From the NCBI GenBank assembly GCA_016719565.1, contig JADJYU010000012.1:207915-271914 (forward strand): a stretch of DNA of 64,000 bases. The letters run 5' to 3'. This document shows, in pieces, positions 1 through 9,370 of the stretch. This DNA is from Ignavibacteria bacterium (lineage in GTDB: Bacteria; Bacteroidota; Ignavibacteria; Tepidaquicellales; Tepidaquicellaceae). The translations under genes were made by a program, and so were the position numbers. Under the pieces are notes generated by a model that did not search any database, had not been told where the DNA came from, and worked only from the letters and a program-made list of their open reading frames with translations. Positions within the stretch are counted from its first letter, which is position 1. Every line of letters starts with the position of its first letter.

Positions 1-398
1 CGGGACAGGCGAATCATCTCGGTGTAACAATAGACGCTGATATTATAAAGCAGAAACTCCCTGACAATAACGGCGGATATAACGCAATAAAATTCGGCAA
101 GACACATAAGCTGGTATATGAAAAACTAACATCAGATAACCCGATCGATCTTACAAGATATCAGGTTGCGAATAATTATATGGGAAGATGCGGTCTTATA
201 AATTCAGGCGGTGCATCCACTGGCAAGGGTGACTCTGATCTTAAAGAAGCTGTCAAAACAGCAGTAATTAACAAACGCGCCGGCGGAATGGGTCTTATCT
301 CAGGAAGAAAAGCATTTCAGAAACCAATGAAAGACGGCATCGATCTCCTTAATACTATTCAGGATGTTTACCTCGATGACGGTATATTAATAATATAA
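1..398 (+). CDS. fbaB: Class I fructose-bisphosphate aldolase (DhnA/FbaB type), C-terminal part
   Basis: The gene enters from the left edge; the open frame begins at base 3 and only about 131 C-terminal residues are present. The family cleaves fructose 1,6-bisphosphate to glyceraldehyde 3-phosphate and dihydroxyacetone phosphate in the cytosol through a Schiff-base lysine. The visible part has the conserved 'INSGGAS' and 'RAGGMGLISGRKAFQ' segments that form the phosphate-binding and C-terminal part of the DhnA-type barrel, and it ends with a typical 'IQDVYLD' tail. The catalytic lysine lies upstream and cannot be checked. Family assignment rests on my recognition of these segments. A tiny basic gene follows directly. 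Confidence 0.8.
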   Translation, partial: GQANHLGVTIDADIIKQKLPDNNGGYNAIKFGKTHKLVYEKLTSDNPIDLTRYQVANNYMGRCGLINSGGASTGKGDSDLKEAVKTAVINKRAGGMGLISGRKAFQKPMKDGIDLLNTIQDVYLDDGILII

Positions 399-400
399 TA

Positions 401-499
401 ATGAACAAACCAAAAAAGAAAGCTTTAGCGAAACACAGAAAGAACGCAAAGAAAGTAAAAGCAAAGATCAGCGCTTCACTGAAAAATAAAAAGTCGTAA
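401..499 (+). CDS. Small Lys/Arg-rich protein (32 aa)
   Basis: ATG at 401 lies two bases after the aldolase stop and the frame ends with TAA at 497. The 32-residue product is almost entirely Lys, Arg, Ala, Asn and Ser, starting 'MNKPKKKALAKHRKNAKK'. Similar very short basic proteins occur in related bacteria, and the charge suggests nucleic-acid or ribosome association, but I know of no established function. The tight position behind the aldolase gene suggests co-transcription. It is short enough that coding status rests on composition and position alone. Confidence 0.5.
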   Translation: MNKPKKKALAKHRKNAKKVKAKISASLKNKKS

Positions 500-532
500 A
501 GTAAGTTTAACTATTCATATTCTGCGGCTTAC

Positions 533-573
533 CGGACATGAGCAAGTTCGTTACCGAACAAACAGCATGTCCG
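533..573. repeat. Nested inverted repeat
   Basis: Outer arms CGGACATG (533-540) and CATGTCCG (566-573) enclose an inner GTTCG-TTAC-CGAAC hairpin (546-559). No T-run follows, so a classical Rho-independent terminator is unlikely, although it lies 34 bp after the small basic gene. Confidence 0.6.
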
Positions 574-590
574 AAAACATTTGAAATTAC

Positions 591-643
591 CTCAAAGGCT
601 CAAAGTTAAAATCTCTAAAAACAATATTCTTTGAGCCTTTGAG
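591..643. repeat. 15-bp perfect inverted repeat
   Basis: CTCAAAGGCTCAAAG (591-605) and CTTTGAGCCTTTGAG (629-643) are exact reverse complements around a 23-base spacer. It could form a long hairpin in RNA; no poly-U tail is visible. Confidence 0.6.
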
Positions 644-763
644 TCTTAGAGGCAGACATAAAAAATTTGTTTTCGGACAGACTGCGAGATTGGGAACGAG
701 CGGTAAAAGATCTGCCGGGACTTATTGAGTATAGGAATGAAACGGAGTTTCATATGCAAGTGC

Positions 764-829
764 GTTCCCAAACGGAGTTTGGGAACGAGCAGTAAATCGC
801 AAGTGCGTTCCCAAACAGAGTTTGGGGAC
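764..829. repeat. Two copies of a GTTCCCAAAC/GTTTGGGAAC palindrome
   Basis: Arms at 764-773/777-786 (perfect) and 807-816/820-829 (one mismatch) with 3-base loops. Both are preceded by GCAAGTGC and followed by GAGC(A/G)GTAAA; a third half copy lies near 690-710. This is a small dispersed extragenic palindrome family. Confidence 0.65.
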
Positions 830-850
830 GAGCGGTAAAAAAATACATTT

Positions 851-1047
851 GTCATTCCCGCGTGCTCCTGGCGGGAATCCAATCAGGAATTTTAAATAAT
901 GACTATATAAATACATTGATTGAAAGAAAATCCTGAATAGATTATTTGTTTTTTGAAATCGGATGAACGGAAGATCTGCTTGATTCGAATTTGTTAAGAT
1001 GAGAACGTTTTATGACTGGATTCCCGCCAAAAGCACGCGGGAATGAC
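851..1047. mobile_element. Possible MITE-like element with 31-bp inverted ends
   Basis: The 31 bases at 851-881 (starting GTCATTCCCGCGTGC) and those at 1017-1047 (ending CACGCGGGAATGAC) are reverse complements at 29 of 31 positions. They enclose about 135 bp with no coding content. The ends resemble a palindromic family seen in many bacterial genomes. No target-site duplication is obvious, so two independent insertions of a palindrome are also possible. Confidence 0.4.
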
Positions 1048-1259
1048 AACCATTTGTTTTGTTATTTTAAAACAGTCTCAAACCTTTGCGGCAGAATTGG
1101 TATTCAAAATTATTTCCACAGTAAATCATATAGAACCAAAATTATTAATATGTATCAAAGTGAATTAAGCCGGGGAAGAAAATTTTTATCTAATTCTAAT
1201 TAAGTAAGTTTAATATTAAAAATCAGTTATTAGTAATTATACATTCAGCCGTGAATTAA

Positions 1260-2183
1260 ATGAAAAAATTCATTCTGATATTTTTTTTAACATTCACGGC
1301 TGCATTTACGCCTATAGCTGCTAAATATGTAGTCGGCGTTATATCTCCTCTGTCTCTTGCATTCCTGAGATTCGGCATGGCAACAATACTTCTGCTGATA
1401 GTATTTGCTTATAATAACGGAAATTTTAATATTGATAAAAAGGACAGACTTTTATTCTTTATGCTGGGACTTCTTGTAATTCCTATAAACCAATTCTGCT
1501 TTCTCGTTGGTGTTAAATTATCAGTAGCGTCACATTCAGGAATATTATATGCATGTACTCCTCTGTTAATATATCTTATTTCCATCAGACAGAAAAACGA
1601 GAAGTTCGAAATGAAAAAACTCATCACAATTTCTCTTACCATCATCGGAATACTTGTAATATTTTATGAAAACATTTTCGCTCCTTCAGTACCGGGAGTA
1701 AATTTTCTTTTAGGCGACACGCTGCTTTTCCTGGCAGTCGCTTCATGGTCGGTCTATCTTGCATTCAGCAGGAGACTGATCTTAAAATACGGCGCATTAA
1801 AGACGCAGACCGTTTCATTTCTCATAGGAATAATTTTATACATACCAATATTTTTATTTGATGTAAAAAATCTTTCATTCGAAAATGTAAACGGATATGT
1901 GATCCTCGGATTTCTGCATCTCACGGTGCTTGTAGCATTCGGAAGTTACTTTCTTTACAGCTATTCAGTGAAGGTGATCAAGACAAGCACTCTTACAACA
2001 TTAACAAACACTTCACCGGTATTTACTATTCTGTTTTCCTGGGTATTATTAAATGAAAATTTATCTTATTTTTTTATCATTGGCGCGGTGATAACAATGA
2101 CGGGTGTTATATTAACACAGATGCAGAAAGACGAAACACTTATTGCTAATATTGAAAGATCAGATCTGAATGACAGACAATAA
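1260..2183 (+). CDS. EamA/DMT-family transporter
   Basis: A 307-aa integral membrane protein with about ten hydrophobic helices arranged as two EamA repeats (roughly residues 1-135 and 145-290), the normal length and architecture of drug/metabolite transporter superfamily permeases. Family members export or import amino acids, nucleotides or other small metabolites across the inner membrane; the substrate cannot be read from sequence. The second repeat has the usual Pro-containing helix ('TNTSPVFTILFSWVLLNE'). The last 14 bases overlap the next gene, a CDF transporter, so the two are probably translated together. Confidence 0.85.
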   Translation: MKKFILIFFLTFTAAFTPIAAKYVVGVISPLSLAFLRFGMATILLLIVFAYNNGNFNIDKKDRLLFFMLGLLVIPINQFCFLVGVKLSVASHSGILYACTPLLIYLISIRQKNEKFEMKKLITISLTIIGILVIFYENIFAPSVPGVNFLLGDTLLFLAVASWSVYLAFSRRLILKYGALKTQTVSFLIGIILYIPIFLFDVKNLSFENVNGYVILGFLHLTVLVAFGSYFLYSYSVKVIKTSTLTTLTNTSPVFTILFSWVLLNENLSYFFIIGAVITMTGVILTQMQKDETLIANIERSDLNDRQ

Positions 2184-3579
2184 TAAAATCAAATCAGAAA
2201 TAAAAATTAAAGCTGCGTTATATTCGCTTTATACCGCAATATTCATAACGATTATAAAAATAATCGCAGCGTATTTCAGCGGCAGTCTCGGAATACTTTC
2301 GGAAGTATTTAATTCAGGCATTGATATATTTGTTTGTCTTGTATCAATAATCTCGATCAAATACTCTTCAAGACCGCCCGACAAGGATCACAATTACGGA
2401 CATGAGAAGGCGGAAAATTTCTCCGCGCTGTTTCAGGTATTTATATTATTCATAACTTCTTCATACATAATTTATGAAGCTATAAGCCGGCTGTTCATAA
2501 AGCCGGATACGGAGCTTAATATAAATCTTTGGATCATAGGTTCGATAATATTTACAATACTGATCGACATTAACAGGGCGAAAAAATTAAAGGCGGTTGC
2601 GAAAGAAACAAACTCAAGCGCGCTCGAAGCGGATGCGCTGCATTTTTCCAGTGATATACTCAGCTCAGGCGTTGTGCTTGCAGGACTGCTGCTGACTTAT
2701 CTCGGTGTGAGTAAAATTGCTGATACAATTGCAGCGCTTGTAGTTACAGTGATCATAATTTCACTCGGTTACAAACTGCTAAAAAAATCCTTTAACACAT
2801 TAATGGATAAAGTGCCGGAAGGACTTTATGAAAAAATAAAATATGAAACGCTGCTGATAAAAGGAGTAGAAGGTATCAACAGTTTCCGGATAAGGACATC
2901 GGGCAGCATTACATATATAGACATGACAATTGAGATAAGCAGACTTGTGCCGTTCTCCAAAGCTCATGACATTATGGATAATGTGGAAAAGAGAATAAAT
3001 GAATTAACGGATAATGCCGATATTGTAATTCACTCCGAACCCGTGGAAACAAAAAATGAATCCATCAATGACAAGATAAGACTTGTAGTAAATGACTTCG
3101 GTCTGAAGTGTCACGATATTTTTTCACATAAGACGGACAATGAAATTTTCTCAGAGCTGCATATTGAAATAGACAGCACAAATGATCTTACTAAAGCGCA
3201 TAAGATAGTTTCCGAAGTGGAGAAAAAAATACTGGAAAAGATCGATGTCATATCTCATCTGCAGATACACATTGACGAACCGAGCGAGATACTTTTTGAC
3301 ACAACGGATATTACTGAAAATTCGAATGAAATAATAAGAGAAGTAAAAAATATTCTTGATGAAAACAAGGAAGTGATCTCAAGCGAGAGTATACAGGTAG
3401 TAAGTACAAACGGTAAATTAAGAATTTCCCTTATATGTACATTTGATCATATTAATTCATTCGAGCAGGTTCACGACATTGTCACTCAGCTTGAGAGCAA
3501 GATATATCTTACTTTAAAAGAAAATTATCCGAAATTAGCAAATGTAATTATTCATTCAGAACCGTCAAAATTAATTTAA
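2170..3579 (+). CDS. Cation diffusion facilitator transporter with long C-terminal region
   Basis: 469 aa. Residues about 12-205 form the six-helix cation efflux domain; the metal site is seen as Asn48-x3-Asp52 in helix 2 and His158-x3-Asp162 in helix 5, plus a His-rich 'DHNYGHEKAE' loop after helix 2. The family exchanges cytosolic Zn, Fe, Co or Mn for protons. The cytosolic tail is much longer than in a standard ~300-aa CDF: three successive ferredoxin-like dimerisation segments (about 220-300, 305-385, 390-469), each with an amphipathic 'H-x-I' helix and ending 'VIHSEP' or 'HIDEP'. It overlaps the EamA gene by 14 bases. Confidence 0.85.
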   Translation: MTDNNKIKSEIKIKAALYSLYTAIFITIIKIIAAYFSGSLGILSEVFNSGIDIFVCLVSIISIKYSSRPPDKDHNYGHEKAENFSALFQVFILFITSSYIIYEAISRLFIKPDTELNINLWIIGSIIFTILIDINRAKKLKAVAKETNSSALEADALHFSSDILSSGVVLAGLLLTYLGVSKIADTIAALVVTVIIISLGYKLLKKSFNTLMDKVPEGLYEKIKYETLLIKGVEGINSFRIRTSGSITYIDMTIEISRLVPFSKAHDIMDNVEKRINELTDNADIVIHSEPVETKNESINDKIRLVVNDFGLKCHDIFSHKTDNEIFSELHIEIDSTNDLTKAHKIVSEVEKKILEKIDVISHLQIHIDEPSEILFDTTDITENSNEIIREVKNILDENKEVISSESIQVVSTNGKLRISLICTFDHINSFEQVHDIVTQLESKIYLTLKENYPKLANVIIHSEPSKLI

Positions 3580-3582
3580 CTT

Positions 3583-4578
3583 ATGGAAAAAATAAAAGCC
3601 GGACTGTTTGGTCTCGGACATCTCGGAAAAACTCATTTAAAACTGATAAGAGAGATCTGCAGTGAAAGAGAAGATGTCGAGCTGACAGGAGTATTCGATA
3701 CGGATCAGGTGAAAAATTCTGATGCTGCAAAAGAAACGGAAACAGAGATAAACAATTCAGCTGATGAGCTTATAAATAAGATCAATACTGCAATAATCGT
3801 AACGCCGACTTCGACTCATTTTGAACTTGCGTCAAAGACCATTGGAAAAAATATTAACACATTCATAGAAAAGCCGGTGACAGAGACGACGGAACAGGCG
3901 GAGAAACTGCTCAAGCTTTCAGAGAATAAAAAAATAAAAATTCAGATAGGACATGTGGAAAGATTTAATCCCGCCATACTTTCTCTTGATGAATATACAA
4001 TATCGCCGCTCTTTATCGAAACGCACAGGCTGGCGCAGTTCAATCCGCGCGGAACTGATGTTTCTGTGATACAGGATCTTATGATACATGACATTGACAT
4101 TATTCTCAACCTTGTAAAGTCTCCCGTAAAATCGATCAATGCGAACGGCGTTGCGATACTAAGTGAAAAGATCGACATAGCGAATGCGAGGATACAGTTT
4201 GAGAACGGCTGCGTTGCAAATATAACAGCTTCGAGAATTTCAATCAATAAAATGAGGAAGATGAGACTGTTCCAGAAAAATACTTATATATCAATAGACT
4301 TTTTACAGAATACGTCAGAAGTTTTCAAATTATCCGGAGACGTAAATGAAAAAGGATTTGCAGTAAGTGAAGTAGAACAGGGAAATAAAACCATGAAGAT
4401 ATTTTATGAAAAGCCGCCGGTGCCGGAAGTGAATTCACTGAAGTATGAACTGAATAATTTCTTCACTGCAATCATCAGAGATGAAGAACCGATAGTTACT
4501 CTCAATGACGGACTGCAGGCTTTGGAAGTAGCGAATAAAATAATTCATGAAATAGAAACTTCACAAACTATAAATTAA
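3583..4578 (+). CDS. Gfo/Idh/MocA-family oxidoreductase
   Basis: 331 aa. The N-terminus has a Rossmann nucleotide-binding motif 'GLFGLGHLGKTH' (7-18), then the family signature 'EKPVT' (96-100) and 'GHVERFNP' (123-130), followed by the alpha/beta substrate domain. Members oxidise or reduce sugar or nucleotide-sugar hydroxyls with NAD(P). The 'GHVERFNP' form is shared with enzymes acting on UDP-amino sugars in envelope synthesis, but no lipid A or polysaccharide genes adjoin it, so the substrate is open. It starts 3 bases after the CDF stop and ends 9 bases before the phosphoesterase gene, consistent with one operon. Confidence 0.82.
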   Translation: MEKIKAGLFGLGHLGKTHLKLIREICSEREDVELTGVFDTDQVKNSDAAKETETEINNSADELINKINTAIIVTPTSTHFELASKTIGKNINTFIEKPVTETTEQAEKLLKLSENKKIKIQIGHVERFNPAILSLDEYTISPLFIETHRLAQFNPRGTDVSVIQDLMIHDIDIILNLVKSPVKSINANGVAILSEKIDIANARIQFENGCVANITASRISINKMRKMRLFQKNTYISIDFLQNTSEVFKLSGDVNEKGFAVSEVEQGNKTMKIFYEKPPVPEVNSLKYELNNFFTAIIRDEEPIVTLNDGLQALEVANKIIHEIETSQTIN

Positions 4579-4587
4579 TTTTTTATA

Positions 4588-5457
4588 ATGTTTAGAATCG
4601 CCCATATCTCAGATCCTCATTTATGCTTCGCAGATCACAACGGCGGAGGGAAAGCGTTTATAAAACTCATGGAAAATATCCGTGAGAAAAATTGTGATCA
4701 TGTAGTAATATCCGGGGACATTGCAGACAATCCGCTTTCTGAGGACTTCAGATTCGCAGCAGAACTATTAAAAGAGTATGACCTCAAGGACTTTAACAGA
4801 ATTACGCTTGTCCCGGGAAATCATGACATATTCGGCGGAGCGGATAAGGGAATAGAGGGAATTAAATTTATATATCAATGCAGACAGACGGATTATAAAA
4901 AAAATCTTGATCTGTTCACGGAAAATTTTGCCGGAGCATTTGATCCTTACAGGAATTTTCCGTTTGTAAAAATACTCGGTAACATTGCGCTGATAGGCAT
5001 CAACAGCATTGACAAATGGAGTCTCAATAAAAATCCCGAGGGATCGAACGGAAAAATCAGTGACAGAGATCATACTAAGATTGAAAAAATTCTCAAAAGC
5101 AAAAAGCTGAAAGGTCTGCATAAGATAATAGCAATGCATCATCACTTTGCGCTTCCTGATGAGACGGAAGAAAATAAAGCTCATCCTCTCTGGCTGAGAG
5201 TGATAGAATGGAAAATGAAACTGCGCGGAAAGAAAAAACTTATCAGACTTTTTGAGAAACATAAAGTTAAGCTGGTGCTTCACGGACATACGCATATTAA
5301 TGAAATTTATACGGAAGGGAAAATTACATTCGTAAACAGCTCTGCCTCATCGATCCCTCTTACTGATGATCAGAATAGATTTTATCACATTATAGAGATC
5401 CCGGGCATTGAAGACGATTCAAAAAATATTAAGATAGAAAAAGTTCAGGTGCTCTGA
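4588..5457 (+). CDS. Calcineurin-like metallophosphoesterase
   Basis: 289 aa with all five blocks of the dinuclear metallophosphatase fold: Asp9-x-His11, 'GDIAD' (43-47), 'GNHD' (77-80), a His run (184-186) and 'GHTH' (233-236). These ligate two divalent metals and catalyse phosphomonoester or diester hydrolysis. No signal peptide is seen, so it is cytosolic. Substrate is unknown; lengths near 280 aa fit 3',5'-cyclic-nucleotide phosphodiesterase-like and lipid-phosphatase branches equally well. Its stop shares the A of ATGA with the start of the next gene, implying translational coupling. Confidence 0.85.
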   Translation: MFRIAHISDPHLCFADHNGGGKAFIKLMENIREKNCDHVVISGDIADNPLSEDFRFAAELLKEYDLKDFNRITLVPGNHDIFGGADKGIEGIKFIYQCRQTDYKKNLDLFTENFAGAFDPYRNFPFVKILGNIALIGINSIDKWSLNKNPEGSNGKISDRDHTKIEKILKSKKLKGLHKIIAMHHHFALPDETEENKAHPLWLRVIEWKMKLRGKKKLIRLFEKHKVKLVLHGHTHINEIYTEGKITFVNSSASSIPLTDDQNRFYHIIEIPGIEDDSKNIKIEKVQVL

Positions 5458-6872
5458 TGAAGATCGAAATAAATAATAAGATCATTAAGAAAATAGGTGA
5501 GACAGCTGACAGCAGAAATGTGTCAGCGTATCTGGTCGGCGGTTATGTAAGGGATCTGATAATGGGAAAGGAAGGCGTTGATATTGATATTATGACTGAA
5601 GGCGACGGGATACAATTCGCGAAAGATGTTTCAAAGGAACTTGGCGCAGAACTAAATTCAGTTTATAAAAATTTTGAGACCGCGCTGCTGAATTATGAAA
5701 ATTACAAAATAGAATTTGTATCTGCGAGAAAAGAGAGCTATGACAGAGGTTCGCGTAAGCCGGTTGTAGAGCCGGCAACGCTTGAGGAAGATCTTTCGAG
5801 AAGGGACTTCACGATCAATGCGCTTGCAGCGTCGATCAATAAAAATAAATTTGGTGAAGTGATCGATAATTATAACGGACTCAAAGACATTGAATCCGGA
5901 ATTATCCGCACGCCTTTAGATCCTTTCAAAACATTTGACGACGATCCTCTGAGAATAATGCGAGCTGTGCGGTTTGCATCAAGATTTAATTTCAGGATAG
6001 AAGAAAATACTTTTAAGGCGATCATGGAAATGCGCGGAAGACTGACAGATGAAGGAGTAGTGTCTCAGGAAAGGATCACGAATGAGTTCCTGCAGATACT
6101 CATGACGGAGAAACCTTCAGTCGGGCTTGATCTGCTTTACAGATCGGGAGTGATGAAGGAGATTTTTCCGGAGATAGCTGAACTTGAAGGCGTCGATCAG
6201 AGAAATGATTATCATCATAAGAATGTATTTTATCATACCTTAATAGTAGTGGATAATATTTCGGCTAAGACGGACGATCTCTGGCTGAGATTTGCTGCGC
6301 TTGTTCACGATATTGCGAAGCCGAGGACGAAAAAATTTGTCGAAGGCACGGGATGGACATTTCATTCTCATGAGGAAGTCGGCGCAAGGATGATGAAGAA
6401 AATATTCAGAAAGCTGAAACTGCCGATGACAAAGCTTGAGTATGTGGAGAAGCTTGTGAGAATGCATCTGCGTCCGATACCGCTTGCGAAGGACGATGTA
6501 ACTGATTCGGCGATAAGAAGACTTGCAGCCGAAGCGGGTGAAGAGCTTGAAGATCTGCTGACATTATGCCGTGCGGATATTACTTCAAAGAATCCCGGTA
6601 AGGTTAGCAAGTTTCTGGAAAATTATGACAGGGTGGAAAAGAGAATACTTGAAGTTCAGGAAAAAGACGAACTCAGAAACTTCCAGTCGCCTGTTAGAGG
6701 TGATGAGATAATGGAACTCTTCGGACTGGAACCGGGGAGGGTCATTGGTATATTCAAACACAGGATAGAAGAGGCGATACTGGAAGGGGAGATACCGAAT
6801 GAGTATGATGCGGCTAAGGAATATCTTATGAAGATAAAGGATGAAGTTTTGGGTTTGAAGATTAATTCGTGA
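5457..6872 (+). CDS. cca: CCA tRNA nucleotidyltransferase / poly(A) polymerase family protein with HD domain
   Basis: 471 aa. The nucleotidyltransferase head shows 'GGYVRD' (28-33) and the two metal-binding aspartates Asp42-x-Asp44, followed by 'RRDFTINAL' and the neck 'DPLRIMRAVRFASRFNF'. The C-terminal half carries an HD-type phosphohydrolase domain ('LVHDIAKP'). Family members add or repair the 3' CCA of tRNA. This class II form with an HD domain is common in Bacteroidota and Ignavibacteriota. Whether it adds CCA, only A, or only CC cannot be decided from the motifs alone. Overlap with the phosphoesterase gene is ATGA. Confidence 0.82.
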   Translation: MKIEINNKIIKKIGETADSRNVSAYLVGGYVRDLIMGKEGVDIDIMTEGDGIQFAKDVSKELGAELNSVYKNFETALLNYENYKIEFVSARKESYDRGSRKPVVEPATLEEDLSRRDFTINALAASINKNKFGEVIDNYNGLKDIESGIIRTPLDPFKTFDDDPLRIMRAVRFASRFNFRIEENTFKAIMEMRGRLTDEGVVSQERITNEFLQILMTEKPSVGLDLLYRSGVMKEIFPEIAELEGVDQRNDYHHKNVFYHTLIVVDNISAKTDDLWLRFAALVHDIAKPRTKKFVEGTGWTFHSHEEVGARMMKKIFRKLKLPMTKLEYVEKLVRMHLRPIPLAKDDVTDSAIRRLAAEAGEELEDLLTLCRADITSKNPGKVSKFLENYDRVEKRILEVQEKDELRNFQSPVRGDEIMELFGLEPGRVIGIFKHRIEEAILEGEIPNEYDAAKEYLMKIKDEVLGLKINS

Positions 6873-6932
6873 CAACCAACCTCCGACCCCTCCTTTGCAA
6901 GGATGGGGAGAATAAATTTGAATTAAATAAAA

Positions 6933-8729
6933 GTAGCCGCAGGCTTCAGCCTGCGGGATAAATAAATTGTTAATGAAGGGCGGGATATGAAAAAGCTTGA
7001 GAGAGATCAAAATCATTTTATTATTACGGAAATTAATATATTTTATTTTCCGCAACCTGAAGGTTGCGGCTACGAGTTTTTATTCTCCATTATCCTTCGA
7101 AATAAAACGGCGACAATAATTAAATAGAAAGATAAGAAAGTAACCGGGGGCTTTAGCCTGCGGGATAAATAAATCGTTAAAGGAGGGCAGGATATGAAAA
7201 AGCTTGAAAGAGATCAAAATCATTTTATTATTACGGAAATTAATATATTTTATTTTCCGCAACCTAAAGGTTGCGGCTACGAGTTTTTATTCTCCATTAT
7301 CCTTCGAAATAAAACGGCGACAATAATTAAATAGAAAGAAAAGAAAGTAACCGGGGGCTTCAGCCTGCGGGATAAAAAAAATCGTTAAAGGAGGGCAGGA
7401 TATGAAAAGTTTGAAAGAGATCAAAATCATTTTATTATTACGGGAAATTAATTTATTTTATTTTCCGCAACCTGAAGGTTGCGGCTACGAGTTTTTATTC
7501 TCCATTATCCTTCGAAATAAAACGGCGACAATAATTAAATAGAAAGATAAGAAAGTAACCGCAGGCTTTAGCCTGCGGGATAAATAAATCGTTAATGAAG
7601 GGCAGGATATGAAAAAACTTGAGAGAGATCAATATCATTTTATTATTCCGGGAAATTAATTTGTTTTATTTTCCGCAACCTGAAGTTTGCGGCTACGAGT
7701 TTTTATTCTCCATTATCCTTCGAAATAAAGCGGCGACAATAATTAAATAGAAAGATAAGAAAGTAACCGGGGGCTTTAGCCTGCGGGATAAATAAATCGT
7801 TAATTAAGGGCAGGATATGAAAAGCTTGAGAGAGATCAAAATCATTTTATTATTCCGGAAAATTAATTTGTTTTATTTTCCGCAACCTGAAGGTTGCGGC
7901 TACGAGTTTTTATTCTCCATTATCCTTCGAAATAAAACGGCGACAATAATTAAATAGAAAGATAAGAAAGTAACCGGGGGCTTTAGCCTGCGGGATAAAA
8001 AAATCGTTAAAGGAGGGCGGGATATGAAAAAGCTTGAAAGAGATCAATATCATTTTATTATTCCGGGAAATTAATTTGTTTTATTTTCCGCAACCTGAAG
8101 GTTGCGGCTACGAGTTTTTATTCTCCATTATCCTTCGAAATAAAACGGCGACAATAATTAAATAGAAAGATAAGAAAGTAACCGGGGGCTTCAGCCTGCG
8201 GGATAAAAAAATCGTTAAAGGAGGGCGGGATATGAAAAAGCTTGAAAGAGATCAATATCATTTTATTATTCCGGGAAATTAATTTATTTTCCGCAACCTA
8301 AAGGTTGCGGCTACGAGTTTTTATTCTCCATTATCCTTCGAAATAAAACGGCGACAATAATTAAATAGAAAGATAAGAAAGTAACCGGGGGCTTTAGCCT
8401 GCGGGATAAATAAATCGTTAATGAAGGGCAGGATATGAAAAAGCTTGAGAGAGATCAAAATCATTTTTTATTACGGAAATTAATATATTTTATTTTCCGC
8501 AACCTAAAGGTTGCGGCTACGAGTTTTTAATCTCCATTATCCTTCGAAATAAAACGGCGACAATAATTAAATAGAAAGATAAGAAAGTAACAGGGGGCTT
8601 TAGCCTGCGGGATAAATAAATCGTTAAAGGAGGGCGGGATATGAAAAAGCTTGAAAGAGATCAAAATCATTTTATTATTACGGGAAATTAATTTATTTTA
8701 TTTTCCGCAACCTGAAGGTTGCGGCTACG
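6933..8729. repeat. Nine tandem ~207-bp units of paired inverted REP palindromes
   Basis: The right-hand palindrome CCGCAACCT(G/A)AAGGTTGCGG, usually followed by CTACG, begins at 7050, 7257, 7465, 7673, 7880, 8088, 8291, 8497 and 8705 (spacing 203-208; the fourth copy has one mismatch). Each is paired with a left, opposite-facing palindrome near (G)TA(G/A)CCG(C/G)(A/G)GGCTTTAGCCTGCGG. The left arm is intact in the first and fourth units and decayed to CCGGGGGCT in most others. Bases between include an invariant stretch around 'GAAATAAA(A/G)CGGCGACAAT'. Many units show an AGGAGGG-ATATG ribosome-site-like string, but the frame behind it is not conserved. The array abuts the RAYT gene at 8884. 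Confidence 0.92.
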
Positions 8730-8817
8730 TGTTTAAAATAAATTGATAATCGGAGGAAGTAAATTGATATATTTTCCCGAAACCACAGCAACAATAATTA
8801 AATATAAAGATTGGAAA

Positions 8818-8841
8818 GTAGCCGCAGGCTTTAGCCTGCGG
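8818..8841 (+). repeat. REP palindrome upstream of the RAYT gene
   Basis: Begins with the tetranucleotide GTAG followed by the perfect hairpin CCGCAGGCT-TT-AGCCTGCGG, the classic layout of a transposase-linked REP (5' tetranucleotide plus stem-loop). It faces the inverted copies after the gene (9400-9423), so the gene is bracketed by inverted REPs. Confidence 0.85.
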
Positions 8842-8883
8842 AAGTATTCAAAAAGAATTAAAGGAAAATTAAAGGAGAATAAT

Positions 8884-9360
8884 ATGAGAATCATTCGTGA
8901 AAAAAAACATCGCTTAGATAAAGAATTTTATACCGGTGAAAAAATTGTGTCGTTCACAATGTGTATAAAGAATATGGAGAAGATATTTATTAACGATTAT
9001 ATCTTTTTGATATTCCGGGATATTCTGAAAGAGGTAATAGTTAAAGGCGAATGTGAAGCGGTGATATATTTATTTATGCCCGATCATCTTCATTTAATCC
9101 TGCAGGGTACCGGCAAAAATTCCGATGTAATTAAGTCTGCAGATCTTTTCAAACAAAAAACCGGTTATTGGTTCGGTCAGAATATGGAGTGTTCCAAATG
9201 GCAAAAGGATTATTATGACCACATTATCAGAAGCAATGAAGATCTCATATCACAAATCTATTATATATTAAAAAATCCGGTAAGAGCGGGGTTAACGGAT
9301 GAGTGGAAGGAATATAAATTTATGGGTTCGACGGTTTATGATTTTGATGAGTGGGGGTAG
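8884..9360 (+). CDS. REP-associated tyrosine transposase (RAYT, Y1_Tnp/IS200-like)
   Basis: 158 aa. I chose ATG 8884 because AAAGGAG (8872-8878) lies six bases before it; the open frame extends upstream to 8743 but runs through the REP hairpin at 8818. The single-strand transposase HUH motif is His68-Leu-His70 in 'MPDHLHLIL'; the catalytic Tyr is probably Tyr126 or Tyr127 before the family signature 'NPVRAGL' (131-137). RAYTs nick single-stranded DNA at REP hairpins and are thought to spread REP/REPIN sequences while staying single copy. REP arrays on both sides match this role. The gene is intact with no frameshift, so activity is plausible. Confidence 0.9.
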   Translation: MRIIREKKHRLDKEFYTGEKIVSFTMCIKNMEKIFINDYIFLIFRDILKEVIVKGECEAVIYLFMPDHLHLILQGTGKNSDVIKSADLFKQKTGYWFGQNMECSKWQKDYYDHIIRSNEDLISQIYYILKNPVRAGLTDEWKEYKFMGSTVYDFDEWG

Positions 9361-9370
9361 TGAGTAAATT

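Larger units (their letters stand above)
500..1259. other. 760-bp gene-free stretch with several palindromic repeats
   Basis: No credible gene is seen. The stretch holds a nested hairpin (533-573), a 15-bp inverted repeat (591-643), two copies of a GTTCCCAAAC palindrome (764-829) and a pair of 31-bp inverted sequences (851-881 and 1017-1047). The short open frames here run through the palindromes and look spurious. Confidence 0.7.

Noticed and set aside
4768..5295. Minus-strand open frame inside the phosphoesterase gene, and similar antisense frames elsewhere
   Set aside because: They lie opposite genes with clear motifs and have no family signature or ribosome site.
6986..8690. Micro-genes in the 207-bp units (AGGAGGG-ATATG followed by ~45 codons)
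   Set aside because: The ribosome-site-like string is conserved but the reading frame is not; several units have early stops or shifts.
8743..8883. Upstream extension of the RAYT frame
   Set aside because: It passes through the REP hairpin at 8818 and lacks a good ribosome site; ATG 8884 has AAAGGAG at the right distance.
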